Shown here: positions 1 to 5,885 of the stretch, one piece after another
How the letters are laid out: each line of letters opens with the position of its first letter
Position numbering within the stretch: the stretch's first letter is position 1
DNA from: an uncultured Prevotella sp.
GTDB lineage: Bacteria > Bacteroidota > Bacteroidia > Bacteroidales > Bacteroidaceae
Assembly: GCA_900556795.1 (NCBI GenBank)
Contig: USQD01000003.1
Span: forward strand, 1 to 22,636
DNA length: 22,636 nt
Direction of reading: 5' to 3'
Made by a program: the position numbers and the translations under genes
Notes under the pieces: generated by a model
Told to the model about the DNA's origin: nothing
What the model saw: the letters and a program-made list of their open reading frames with translations, nothing else
Databases searched by the model: none

Positions 1-58
1 AGACGGCATACGAGATTCCGAAACGTGACTGGAGTTCAGACGTGTGCTCTTCCGATCT
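1..58 (+). other. Illumina P7 library adapter (artefact)
   Basis: These bases match the Illumina TruSeq-type P7 primer, lacking its first eight bases. They comprise the flow-cell part (1-16), an 8-nt i7 index (17-24, TCCGAAAC) and the read-2 primer site (25-58). This is library DNA, not biology. The true insert begins at 59, so everything upstream of the first gene, including its promoter, is missing. Confidence 0.97.
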
Positions 59-66
59 AAGAGATT

Positions 67-891
67 ATGGAACTAAGACATTTACGTTCGTTTGTGTATG
101 TGGCAGAGACGCTTTCCTTCAGCATCGCCGCCTCCCGATGCTTTGTCACCCAATCCGCCATCAGTCAGCACATCAAGGCTCTGGAGGACGAACTGGGCTG
201 CAAGCTGCTGATACGTACCTCGCACAGCATCATGCTCACCGAGAACGGGGAGGCACTTCTGCCACGTGCCAAGGAAATACTGAAGTTGGCGGAAGACTGC
301 AAGGAGCATATCAATGCACTCAACAACTGCATGACCGGAGAACTGCGCATCGGTGTCGGTTCCTTTATCGCACCCTATATCCGTGTGGCTGCACTTATAT
401 TCATGGAGCGATACCCTAACGTAAGAGTGAATGCCGAATTTTCCAAGGCAACGAGCCTGAACCGCCTGTTGCGAGACCACATGCTGGATCTCGCCTTTAC
501 GATGAACGAAGCCTATACCAACGAGGGTATCGAGAGCCAGCCCTGCATCCCATTCAGCATTTGTGCCATCATGCGAAACACACACACTCTTGCCAGGAAA
601 GATAAGGTAACATACGATGACCTGCTGAAGCACGGCATCATCATGCCCGATGTAGGCGAACGTGTTTTCAACACCTTTCAGCAATATTTGCAGAACGATC
701 TCACCAAATTAAGCGTAAAGTGTATTGTCAGCGACCCAGACGAAGACCTTGCCATCATAGAAGATACTCACCTGGTTACTTTTATGCCGAAGCTGTATCT
801 GAAGAATCACCCTACCCTTATAGCTCGTCCTATCCATGGCATAGGAGAAGAACTGACGAGCAATGCCCACTGGATGAAGGTGTACCTATGA
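67..891 (+). CDS. LysR-family transcriptional regulator, C-terminus frameshifted
   Basis: A 274-aa protein with the classic LysR layout. The N-terminal winged helix-turn-helix covers about residues 3-62 and includes the recognition segment around QSAISQHIKALEDELG. An effector-binding (periplasmic-binding-like) domain follows from about residue 90. Such proteins bind DNA as tetramers and respond to a small ligand. The ATG at 67 is the natural start because the HTH begins right after it. The product ends abruptly at 891. A second frame (888-971) then reads MKRSAQLFLDIIRDEAIPYI and on to KALEETM, which looks like a normal LysR C-terminal helix. Restoring one G in the G-run at 879-880 would give a 301-aa protein, the usual family length. 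The gene is therefore probably frameshifted, by mutation or assembly error. Its target is unknown. It sits outside the phage-like operons and may be host flanking DNA or cargo. Confidence 0.85.
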   Translation: MELRHLRSFVYVAETLSFSIAASRCFVTQSAISQHIKALEDELGCKLLIRTSHSIMLTENGEALLPRAKEILKLAEDCKEHINALNNCMTGELRIGVGSFIAPYIRVAALIFMERYPNVRVNAEFSKATSLNRLLRDHMLDLAFTMNEAYTNEGIESQPCIPFSICAIMRNTHTLARKDKVTYDDLLKHGIIMPDVGERVFNTFQQYLQNDLTKLSVKCIVSDPDEDLAIIEDTHLVTFMPKLYLKNHPTLIARPIHGIGEELTSNAHWMKVYL

Positions 892-971
892 AGCGTTCGG
901 CACAACTCTTCCTCGACATTATCAGGGACGAAGCCATCCCGTATATCAAGGCTTTGGAAGAAACCATGTAG
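888..971 (+). pseudogene. Displaced C-terminal fragment of the LysR gene
   Basis: This open stretch overlaps the end of the LysR frame and encodes 27 residues ending in KALEETM, with a TAG stop at 969-971. Its amphipathic helix and its position make it the natural C-terminal tail of the upstream regulator, reached by a one-base frameshift near 879-880. It is not proposed as an independent gene. Confidence 0.6.
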
Positions 972-975
972 TTTA

Positions 976-1023
976 GTACCAAAGTACATTTGTACTTATG
1001 TACTTCTGCACGTTTGTACTTTT
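976..1023 (+). repeat. Six-unit 8-bp tandem repeat (GTAC array)
   Basis: GTAC occurs at 976, 984, 992, 1000 and 1016, and a one-base variant GCAC at 1008, so the phase is exactly 8 bp. The units are GTACCAAA, GTACATTT, GTACTTAT, GTACTTCT, GCACGTTT and GTACTTTT. The array also contains a perfect inverted repeat, AAGTACA (982-988) with TGTACTT (991-997). The first arm could alternatively pair with TGTACTT at 1015-1021, just before a T-run, as a weak terminator for the LysR gene. Confidence 0.75.
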
Positions 1024-1087
1024 TCTTATTCGTCTATAAGTGTTCCTGCTTCATGATTTATCCGCAAGAACATCTAATGAAAATCAC

Positions 1088-1118
1088 TTTTCTGTTTACT
1101 TCATTCATGTTACCTTTG
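1088..1118 (+). promoter_or_regulatory. Bacteroidota-type promoter for the 1160-3122 unit
   Basis: TACCTTTG at 1111-1118 fits the Bacteroidota -7 consensus TAnnTTTG. A TTTT at 1088-1091 lies 19 nt upstream and could serve as a degenerate -33 box. The start codon of the first gene is about 41 nt downstream. This differs from the other promoters of the window, which share a TTTGTCCC box and a 25-nt gap. Confidence 0.5.
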
Positions 1119-1159
1119 CATACGATTCCGATATTGGAAGAATTTAAACACAAAAAACT

Positions 1160-1672
1160 ATGCAGGTAAAAACGAATGATGGCAACTATGATGTTGCCAG
1201 CAAGGGATTGGGTAATACCGCCCTTGGACTTGGTATCGCAGGTTTGGCTACCAGTTTGCTGGGTGGCGGTGCATCCTTGTTTAACCTCGGTAGAGGTAAC
1301 AATGGCATGACTGCCAATCCGAGTGATCCGGATGCACGCTTTGTAACCAAGAGTGAGACCAACCTTATTCAGGAGAACTCTACATTGAAGACGGAACTTG
1401 CTATCCAGAAGAGTGAGAACTATACCGACAAGAAGATGGTAGATGTTACTCAGTATCTTGACGGTAAGATTCGTCAGCTCGAAAACAAGGTGGATGCCAA
1501 CAAGGATGCACAGCAGGCTGTCAACGCACAGCAGATGGCATATAATGCCGCTGCCAACGCCAACATCGACGTGCTGAAATCGCAGGTGGCTTCACTTTTG
1601 AATGTTACCAAGATGATGATTCCATCAGGCAATGTTTGTCAGATGGGATGCGGATGCGCTTGTAACCAGTAA
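1160..1672 (+). CDS. Small phage-type protein: glycine-zipper segment, coiled coil, Cys-rich tail
   Basis: A 170-aa protein of unknown function. Residues 16-45 form a Gly/Ala/Leu-rich hydrophobic segment (GLGNTALGLGIAGLA and on) of glycine-zipper type. Residues ~64-150 are polar, heptad-like and rich in Gln, Lys and Ala, which suggests a coiled coil. The C-terminus carries four cysteines (C160, C164, C166, C168) in a CxxxCxCxC arrangement. This layout suits a trimeric fibre or a virion-associated membrane-interacting protein. I recall similar small proteins in gut prophages but cannot name a family. It is the first gene of a four-gene run behind the promoter at 1088-1118; the next ATG is 30 nt after its stop. 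Confidence 0.7.
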   Translation: MQVKTNDGNYDVASKGLGNTALGLGIAGLATSLLGGGASLFNLGRGNNGMTANPSDPDARFVTKSETNLIQENSTLKTELAIQKSENYTDKKMVDVTQYLDGKIRQLENKVDANKDAQQAVNAQQMAYNAAANANIDVLKSQVASLLNVTKMMIPSGNVCQMGCGCACNQ

Positions 1673-1702
1673 CCGTATTCTCTGATAAAAGGAAGAAACG
1701 AT

Positions 1703-2125
1703 ATGGATTACAAGAACTCGCAAATCCTGGCAGCGGTGGTGTCCGAATGGGCACGCCCTGCCATCTCTCAGATAGCGGCTGGCAATCTGATGCACTTGCC
1801 TATGCTCCAGTCTCTCCAGGCTACCATCGGCAGCATGGGACTGGTGAGTGGCAACTATTCTCTGCAAGCCGATATAGAACCGATGATTCAGCCTGTGGTC
1901 AATGCGCTTGTCACTCCGATGCTCGCCAAGTATTTCGGTAACATTCCAGAAGAGAGCATTCCGCAGATGGCGCACGATGTGGTAGAGCAGCTTCGCTACA
2001 AAGGACCGCTCTCTATCCTGGAGGGTGTAATAACCTTTGATGAGGAGGATCTTGACGAACTCGCCGACCTTCTTCAGAAGAACCTTCCGGTAGAGAAGAC
2101 CCAGGGCTATCAGGTGAAACATTAA
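1703..2125 (+). CDS. Hypothetical protein (140 aa), helical, acidic C-terminal part
   Basis: I do not recognise this protein. It is predicted to be mostly helical, with no signal peptide or membrane segment. The N-terminal part (residues 1-40) is mildly hydrophobic, and the C-terminal third is acidic (FDEEDLDELADLLQKN). Its ATG at 1703 follows GGAAG about 7 nt upstream, a fair ribosome-binding site and better than most genes here. It lies 30 nt after the preceding gene and 41 nt before the next, so the three are very probably co-transcribed. The minus-strand open frame over the same bases is a shadow. Confidence 0.65.
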   Translation: MDYKNSQILAAVVSEWARPAISQIAAGNLMHLPMLQSLQATIGSMGLVSGNYSLQADIEPMIQPVVNALVTPMLAKYFGNIPEESIPQMAHDVVEQLRYKGPLSILEGVITFDEEDLDELADLLQKNLPVEKTQGYQVKH

Positions 2126-2166
2126 TGCGGCGGTGAAGTCGTCGCTCTATTAAAACAGAAAAGACT

Positions 2167-2589
2167 ATGAATAAAAGAACAATTCCAGCCTGCATCATGG
2201 CTACGCTTGCAGTAGGCGCAACCGCCACTGCTCCCTATTATGATGTAAATATCACGCAGCAGCTCTGTGCTCCTTCATGCGTGGACGAGACTCCGGTTTT
2301 CAACCCTCAGTTCTCTGTAAAGAGTATTGCCAACGTGGGTACTTCGCAATATCTCATAACGATTCACGTAGAGGGTGTTATCAGTTACGTGCCTTGCAAC
2401 TGCGGCTCCTGCTGTACCCGCTCGCAGGTGGTAAGTCAGGATTTCACCATTCCTGTCTTCTCTGCTACGGCAATCACGAACGTTACCACATCTCTTGGCA
2501 GCGTGAAAAACCGTCTTGTCAAGGTAGCCTGCTGCTCCTGCAGCAAGACTTTCGTGTGCGATGCTCCTTTAACACTAACCATCGCATGA
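2167..2589 (+). CDS. Cysteine-rich small protein with signal-like N-terminus
   Basis: A 140-aa protein with 11 cysteines. These are C9, C34, C38, a CNCGSCC cluster (C77, C79, C82, C83), an ACCSC cluster (C122, C123, C125) and C131. The N-terminus (MNKRTIPACIMATLAVGATA) has positive charges followed by a hydrophobic run and could be a signal peptide cut near residue 22. No lipobox precedes C9. The rest alternates short beta-type stretches. The paired clusters suggest metal binding or disulfides rather than free thiols. Function is unknown. It shares its operon with another Cys-tailed protein (1160-1672), so the two may act together. Confidence 0.65.
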   Translation: MNKRTIPACIMATLAVGATATAPYYDVNITQQLCAPSCVDETPVFNPQFSVKSIANVGTSQYLITIHVEGVISYVPCNCGSCCTRSQVVSQDFTIPVFSATAITNVTTSLGSVKNRLVKVACCSCSKTFVCDAPLTLTIA

Positions 2590-2621
2590 CTATCCACCAA
2601 CAAAAGGAAAGGTAAGAGACG

Positions 2622-3122
2622 ATGAAGTATATTCAGTTAATAGATCAAGCCCGTGCTCACGGCGTGGCTACAGAGAAGAAGATGATGGAGGCGATGGAGC
2701 AGTTGAGCTGCGACCTCGCTTCCTTAGAGGAAACAAATCCGGAATTGTACTGGTGCATCCTCCGTCACCAGCACGCAGTGTTCTATGATCGTCATTACAG
2801 CGAGAAAATGGCCAACCATGATGTCTGCCATCTTGTGTATAGCAAGAAAGGCGAGAATGGCGAATTGGTAGGAACCGGTGCACATTGGACTAAATCGCAG
2901 ATAGCGAATGCCACCAAGGGCATGAAGTTCCGTGAAAAGGTGAACGATTGGGATAAGTATGTTGCCTTCAATGCCATGTATGCTGACCTGTGTAGCGATA
3001 TGACAGAAGATGAAATCATCAAAGCTGCTTATCTCTTCTATTTCCAGGATGCAGACTGGCAACCCGAAGAAGACGATTGTACCAAGATATGGGACTATAT
3101 GTCCGCTCACGCTACGATGTAG
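2622..3122 (+). CDS. Hypothetical protein (166 aa)
   Basis: A soluble, mostly helical protein with no signal or membrane segment and no motif I can name. It has an aromatic- and His-rich middle (LYWCILRHQHAVFYDRHYSE, about residues 42-61) and an acidic C-terminal region. The start at 2622 is preceded by GGTAAGAGACG, a usable purine-rich leader. It is the last gene of the 1160-3122 run: 32 nt separate it from the previous stop, and two hairpin terminators follow (3152-3173 and 3204-3246). Confidence 0.65.
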   Translation: MKYIQLIDQARAHGVATEKKMMEAMEQLSCDLASLEETNPELYWCILRHQHAVFYDRHYSEKMANHDVCHLVYSKKGENGELVGTGAHWTKSQIANATKGMKFREKVNDWDKYVAFNAMYADLCSDMTEDEIIKAAYLFYFQDADWQPEEDDCTKIWDYMSAHATM

Positions 3123-3151
3123 TTTGTTTTGAACTAGGTGATATGGATTTC

Positions 3152-3173
3152 GCACTAGCGAGTGCAAGTTTTT
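3152..3173 (+). terminator. Weak intrinsic terminator
   Basis: Stem GCACT (3152-3156), loop AGCG and stem AGTGC (3161-3165), then AAG and five T (3169-3173). Five base pairs with a short T-run is modest, but it lies 30 nt after the stop of the 2622 gene. Confidence 0.45.
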
Positions 3174-3203
3174 AAAGTAAAAAGATTGGGATAACATTTT
3201 TTG

Positions 3204-3246
3204 AAGCCTCTTTGCGACTGTAAAAGCCGCAGGGAGGCTTTCTTTG
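3204..3246 (+). terminator. Intrinsic terminator ending the first unit
   Basis: A 13-bp stem (3204-3216 with 3228-3240; ends AAGCCTC / GAGGCTT, two G-U pairs) with an 11-nt loop, followed by TCTTTG. The T-rich end runs straight into the TTTGTCCC box of the next promoter. The same terminator-promoter arrangement recurs at three other places, there with a different hairpin sequence. Confidence 0.7.
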
Positions 3247-3279
3247 TCCCCATCATCTTTTTAGCATTTGCTATCTTTG
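3243..3279 (+). promoter_or_regulatory. Promoter cassette P1: TTTGTCCC - 25 nt gap - TATCTTTG
   Basis: The TTTGTCCC box starts at 3243 and TATCTTTG, a perfect TAnnTTTG -7 box, is at 3272-3279. The gap between TTTG and the -7 box is 25 nt, as in three further cassettes of the window. The muramidase start codon lies 33 nt downstream. Confidence 0.65.
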
Positions 3280-3312
3280 CCATCAGAATAAAAACGATAA
3301 AACAGAAAAGAT

Positions 3313-3867
3313 ATGGCAAAGATTCAACCTCTTGCAGATTTCATCCTCTCCTTCGAGGGAGGTTACGTGAACCACCCCAATGATAAGGGCGGTCCTACCA
3401 ACATGGGCGTAACACTGAAAACCTGGCAGACCCAAGGTTACGACAAGAACCATGATGGCCGCATCGACGCAAAAGATGTGAAGCTTATCACCAAAGCCGA
3501 TGCCGTCTCCATCCTCCGCCGCTGTTACTGGAACCGCTGGAAAGCCGATGGCATTAAAGACCAGAGCATCGCCAATATCCTGGTAGATTGGGTATGGATC
3601 AGCGGCACGCCAGGCATCACCATCGTACAGGCAATGCTAGGAGTAACCGCCGATGGCATCGTAGGCAGTAAGACCCTCAAAGCCCTCAATAAACAGAATC
3701 CCCAGCAGTTCTTTGAGCGCATCAAGACTCGCCGCAAGCAGTATATTCTCGGCATCATCGCCAAGCACCCTAGTCAGCAGGTCTTTGAGGCAGGCTGGCT
3801 CCGTCGTCTGAATGCCATCAGCTACGGCAGTCTCATCGCCAATGGCGGCAAGAAAATCAGCTTCTAG
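3313..3867 (+). CDS. GH108 N-acetylmuramidase (phage endolysin)
   Basis: A 184-aa peptidoglycan-cleaving enzyme of glycoside hydrolase family 108. The N-terminal motif FEGGYVN...DKGGPTNMGVT (residues 14-34) holds the expected catalytic Glu (E15). A C-terminal part (about 95-175) has the TADGIVGSKTLKALN and FEAGWLRRLN segments typical of the PG_binding_3-like half of these proteins. It cuts the glycan chain between MurNAc and GlcNAc. The length is normal for the family. Residues 44-55 form a loop that fits the EF-hand/dockerin calcium pattern DxNxDGxIxxxD. No signal peptide is seen, so release from the cell would need a holin or other route, and none is recognised nearby. It is the first gene after promoter cassette P1 and is followed by two hairpins (3870-3909). 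Confidence 0.9.
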   Translation: MAKIQPLADFILSFEGGYVNHPNDKGGPTNMGVTLKTWQTQGYDKNHDGRIDAKDVKLITKADAVSILRRCYWNRWKADGIKDQSIANILVDWVWISGTPGITIVQAMLGVTADGIVGSKTLKALNKQNPQQFFERIKTRRKQYILGIIAKHPSQQVFEAGWLRRLNAISYGSLIANGGKKISF

Positions 3868-3869
3868 AA

Positions 3870-3885
3870 GGGGCAAAAACGCCCC
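3870..3885 (+). terminator. Small GC hairpin after the muramidase gene
   Basis: GGGGC (3870-3874) pairs with GCCCC (3881-3885) around an A-rich loop, immediately before the first copy of the dispersed hairpin repeat. No T-run follows, so it more likely stabilises RNA ends or attenuates than terminates fully. Confidence 0.4.
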
Positions 3886-3912
3886 CGTTCCCAGCGATTC
3901 TATCGCTGGTCC
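3885..3912 (+). repeat. Dispersed hairpin repeat, copy 1
   Basis: Stem CCAGCGAT (3891-3898), loop TCT and stem ATCGCTGG (3902-3909), preceded by the family's CCGTTC leader. It is intergenic, between the muramidase and the SSB-tailed protein. No T-run follows. Confidence 0.85.
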
Positions 3913-3954
3913 GCAAACAGAAAATTTTTCAAACGATAAAAAGATAAAAGATTT

Positions 3955-4566
3955 ATGGCAAGTTACAATGGAAACATTGACCTTTTGGCTCTGAATGGAG
4001 CGAAGGTCTTAGTAGGTATCGATGAGAAGAATGCGCAGCGTCCTTACGTCTGCATTCCTCTCGATGTGAACGAAATTCGAGTAGAGGCATCAAAGAATGA
4101 TGCAAGTAAACGTCAGGCTAAACTGAGAGTCAACATCTGGCCTTTCAATGAGGCATACAAGAATAAGATTCGCCAAAGTGCTGCCGAGCGTGGCGATACC
4201 CAGGTGAGTGTACCAACCCACGAAATGTCGCTCTCGTTCTCCACCGAGTACGTCAAGGCAGTAGCCAAGGCATTCCCGAAACTCGTAGAACAGGTGAAGG
4301 AAGCCAACAAGGAACGAGACCCTGAAATCGTAAATCAGGATTTCAATGATGAGAACACCCATCTCTTCAAGGCAATCCGCACCCGCATGAATAAGCGTAT
4401 CGCCAGCCTCTATCAGCCACAGCCTACCGCCCAGCAGCAGACGTACCCACAGCAAGCCTATGGAGCCGCCGGCAACGCTACCGCCTATGTACCGCCAGCA
4501 GATGGAGGCAATGATTATAGTTCAATGCCAGGTTACGATGATCCGAACAGCGACCTGCCATTCTAA
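3955..4566 (+). CDS. Possible ssDNA-binding-like protein with SSB-type acidic tip
   Basis: A 203-aa protein. The first ~115 residues look mixed beta/alpha and might be an OB-like fold. Residues ~154-190 are a Gln/Pro/Ala/Tyr-rich flexible linker. The last ten residues, YDDPNSDLPF, resemble the C-terminal tip of bacterial single-stranded DNA-binding proteins (acidic residues ending in a hydrophobic Pro-Phe), which docks partner proteins. A globular domain, a low-complexity linker and such a tip together are the general plan of an SSB. I cannot confirm the OB-fold from the sequence alone, and the protein lies among lysis and virion-like genes rather than replication genes. Its start is 87 nt after the muramidase stop, with only a hairpin repeat between, so both probably belong to one transcript. 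Confidence 0.55.
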   Translation: MASYNGNIDLLALNGAKVLVGIDEKNAQRPYVCIPLDVNEIRVEASKNDASKRQAKLRVNIWPFNEAYKNKIRQSAAERGDTQVSVPTHEMSLSFSTEYVKAVAKAFPKLVEQVKEANKERDPEIVNQDFNDENTHLFKAIRTRMNKRIASLYQPQPTAQQQTYPQQAYGAAGNATAYVPPADGGNDYSSMPGYDDPNSDLPF

Positions 4567-4577
4567 TATATAAGAAT

Positions 4578-5684
4578 ATGCAAGAACAGATAAACCTCAC
4601 CCTTCCGAAGGGCTGGAACCAATGCTCCCCCTTCCAGCTGGAGCAGATTGCCCTCATTATGCTGGAGCAGATAGAGAAAGCCAAGGCAGACCGCTATCAC
4701 CCCTTCGATATGCAGAAGGTGAAGATAGCCGCTTTCTTCCTCTTTGCCGGAATAGGCATCAATGCCTATCCCGACCCTCGCGACCCCATCAATGAGCAGC
4801 ACTACCTGGTAAGCATAGAGCCGCAGAAGAAGAGCCTCCTGAAGAAGTTCCTCTCCCCTTTCGCCTCCGTTCCCAGCAATTCTATCGCTGGTCAGAGCAA
4901 GGGCACTCCTTTCCCCCTCTATCTCTGGCAGCTCAACTATTGGCTCTCTCCGAAAGCCAAAACCAACGATAAGACCTCCCCTGAGTACATCGCTCAAGGC
5001 GCAGGTCTTCTCGACTGGCTGGATGCAGACAGTGGCAATTTCCTCACCATCTTTCCCTATCCGTCTATCCGTCAGAAATCCAAGTGGTACCGTTGTGTAA
5101 AAGCCTTCCAAGGTCCGAACCCCGACCTCGATGGCTTCTCCTGGCAACAATACCGTTTTGCCAGCGATATGATGCAGACTTACACCCGTTTGGATAACAA
5201 CCTGATAAAGATGAAGAAGATGGATAAATTCACCGAGGAACAACTCCAGACGCAAGCCCAGAGTGTAGCCAGTGCAAGAAACATGTTCCTTGCCACCATC
5301 TTTAACACCACTACTCTATACGTCGACCCGACAACAGGTATCACGAAATACGATTTTCACTACGAGTCGAAGCAGTTCACCGAGAACGTAGGTTATTTCG
5401 TCAAATACCCGGAAGCCAACTGGCAGGTCATCCTCTTCTGGTGGAGCGGCATCATGCACACCCTAGCACATCGCTACCCTCACGTTTTCAAGGTGCAGAA
5501 GGTAGATAATAAAAAACCACAAACCCCGATGGAAATCTACACCGCCACCACCGCCACGATGCAGAAGTATGCTGGCCTAACGGAAGATCAGGTTAACACC
5601 CAGTCCTACTCCCTAGTTCTCGAACACCTCGAAAGGCTATCGAAAGAGAATGAGGAAATGGAAAAGATGAGGAGGAACAAATGA
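4578..5684 (+). CDS. Hypothetical phage-type protein (368 aa) carrying an in-frame repeat
   Basis: I cannot assign a family. The protein has Trp/Tyr-rich stretches (e.g. LYLWQLNYWL, near residue 115-124, and WQVILFWWSGIMHTLAHRYP near 285-304). It has a helical C-terminus rich in Glu and Lys, and no clear signal peptide. Residues 97-105 (SVPSNSIAG) are encoded entirely by a copy of the dispersed hairpin repeat, so this piece looks like an inserted linker. The start at 4578 is 11 nt after the previous stop, which argues for translational coupling with the SSB-tailed protein. It is the last gene of its unit and lies directly before portal-like genes, so a head, packaging or scaffold role is possible but unproven. 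Confidence 0.65.
   Translation: MQEQINLTLPKGWNQCSPFQLEQIALIMLEQIEKAKADRYHPFDMQKVKIAAFFLFAGIGINAYPDPRDPINEQHYLVSIEPQKKSLLKKFLSPFASVPSNSIAGQSKGTPFPLYLWQLNYWLSPKAKTNDKTSPEYIAQGAGLLDWLDADSGNFLTIFPYPSIRQKSKWYRCVKAFQGPNPDLDGFSWQQYRFASDMMQTYTRLDNNLIKMKKMDKFTEEQLQTQAQSVASARNMFLATIFNTTTLYVDPTTGITKYDFHYESKQFTENVGYFVKYPEANWQVILFWWSGIMHTLAHRYPHVFKVQKVDNKKPQTPMEIYTATTATMQKYAGLTEDQVNTQSYSLVLEHLERLSKENEEMEKMRRNK
4866..4893 (+). repeat. Dispersed hairpin repeat, copy 2 (inside a gene)
   Basis: CCAGCAAT (4873-4880), TCT, ATCGCTGG (4884-4891). One A-C mismatch interrupts the stem. It is translated in frame as SVPSNSIAG. The core matches copy 5 exactly. Confidence 0.85.
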
Positions 5685-5721
5685 TAGATGTAAAGGCATC
5701 TGTACACTTTTTTAAAAGCCT

Positions 5722-5749
5722 CCGTTCCCAGCGATTCCATCGCTGGTCC
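5722..5749 (+). repeat. Dispersed hairpin repeat, copy 3
   Basis: Perfect 8-bp stem CCAGCGAT (5728-5735), loop TCC, ATCGCTGG (5739-5746). It lies 38 nt after the stop of the 368-aa gene and just upstream of promoter cassette P2. A pyrimidine run (CCCCTCCCCTCTTTG) rather than a pure T-run follows, so termination may be incomplete. Confidence 0.85.
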
Positions 5750-5758
5750 CCTCCCCTC

Positions 5759-5795
5759 TTTGTCCCCACTAAAACCATAAAAAGCCCTAACTTTA
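5759..5795 (+). promoter_or_regulatory. Promoter cassette P2: TTTGTCCC - 25 nt gap - TAACTTTA
   Basis: TTTGTCCC starts at 5759. The -7-like box TAACTTTA (5788-5795) differs from consensus in its last base. The gap is again exactly 25 nt. The start codon of the portal-like gene is about 90 nt downstream, a longer leader than for the other cassettes. Confidence 0.5.
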
Positions 5796-5885
5796 CACTC
5801 AGAAAGCGAGAAATAGGCGCGCGTATATCGCCACCCTTCTCTCTTCCATCACATTCAGGATAACATATAAAAAAGAAACGCAAAA

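Noticed and set aside
42..419. 125-aa open frame starting at the left end
   Set aside because: It begins inside the Illumina adapter and lies in another frame over the LysR gene.
3201..3383. 60-aa open frame with one hydrophobic segment just before the muramidase, as a possible holin
   Set aside because: It starts at the edge of the terminator hairpin (3204-3240), runs through promoter cassette P1 and overlaps the muramidase in another frame. A real gene here is unlikely.
4563..5255. 230-aa minus-strand open frame
   Set aside because: Shadow of the 368-aa + strand gene, which fits the operon and has ordinary codon use. The same applies to the other minus-strand frames of the window.
5681..5863. 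60-aa open frame overlapping the stop of the 368-aa gene
   Set aside because: It covers hairpin repeat copy 3 and promoter cassette P2 and has no protein-like character.
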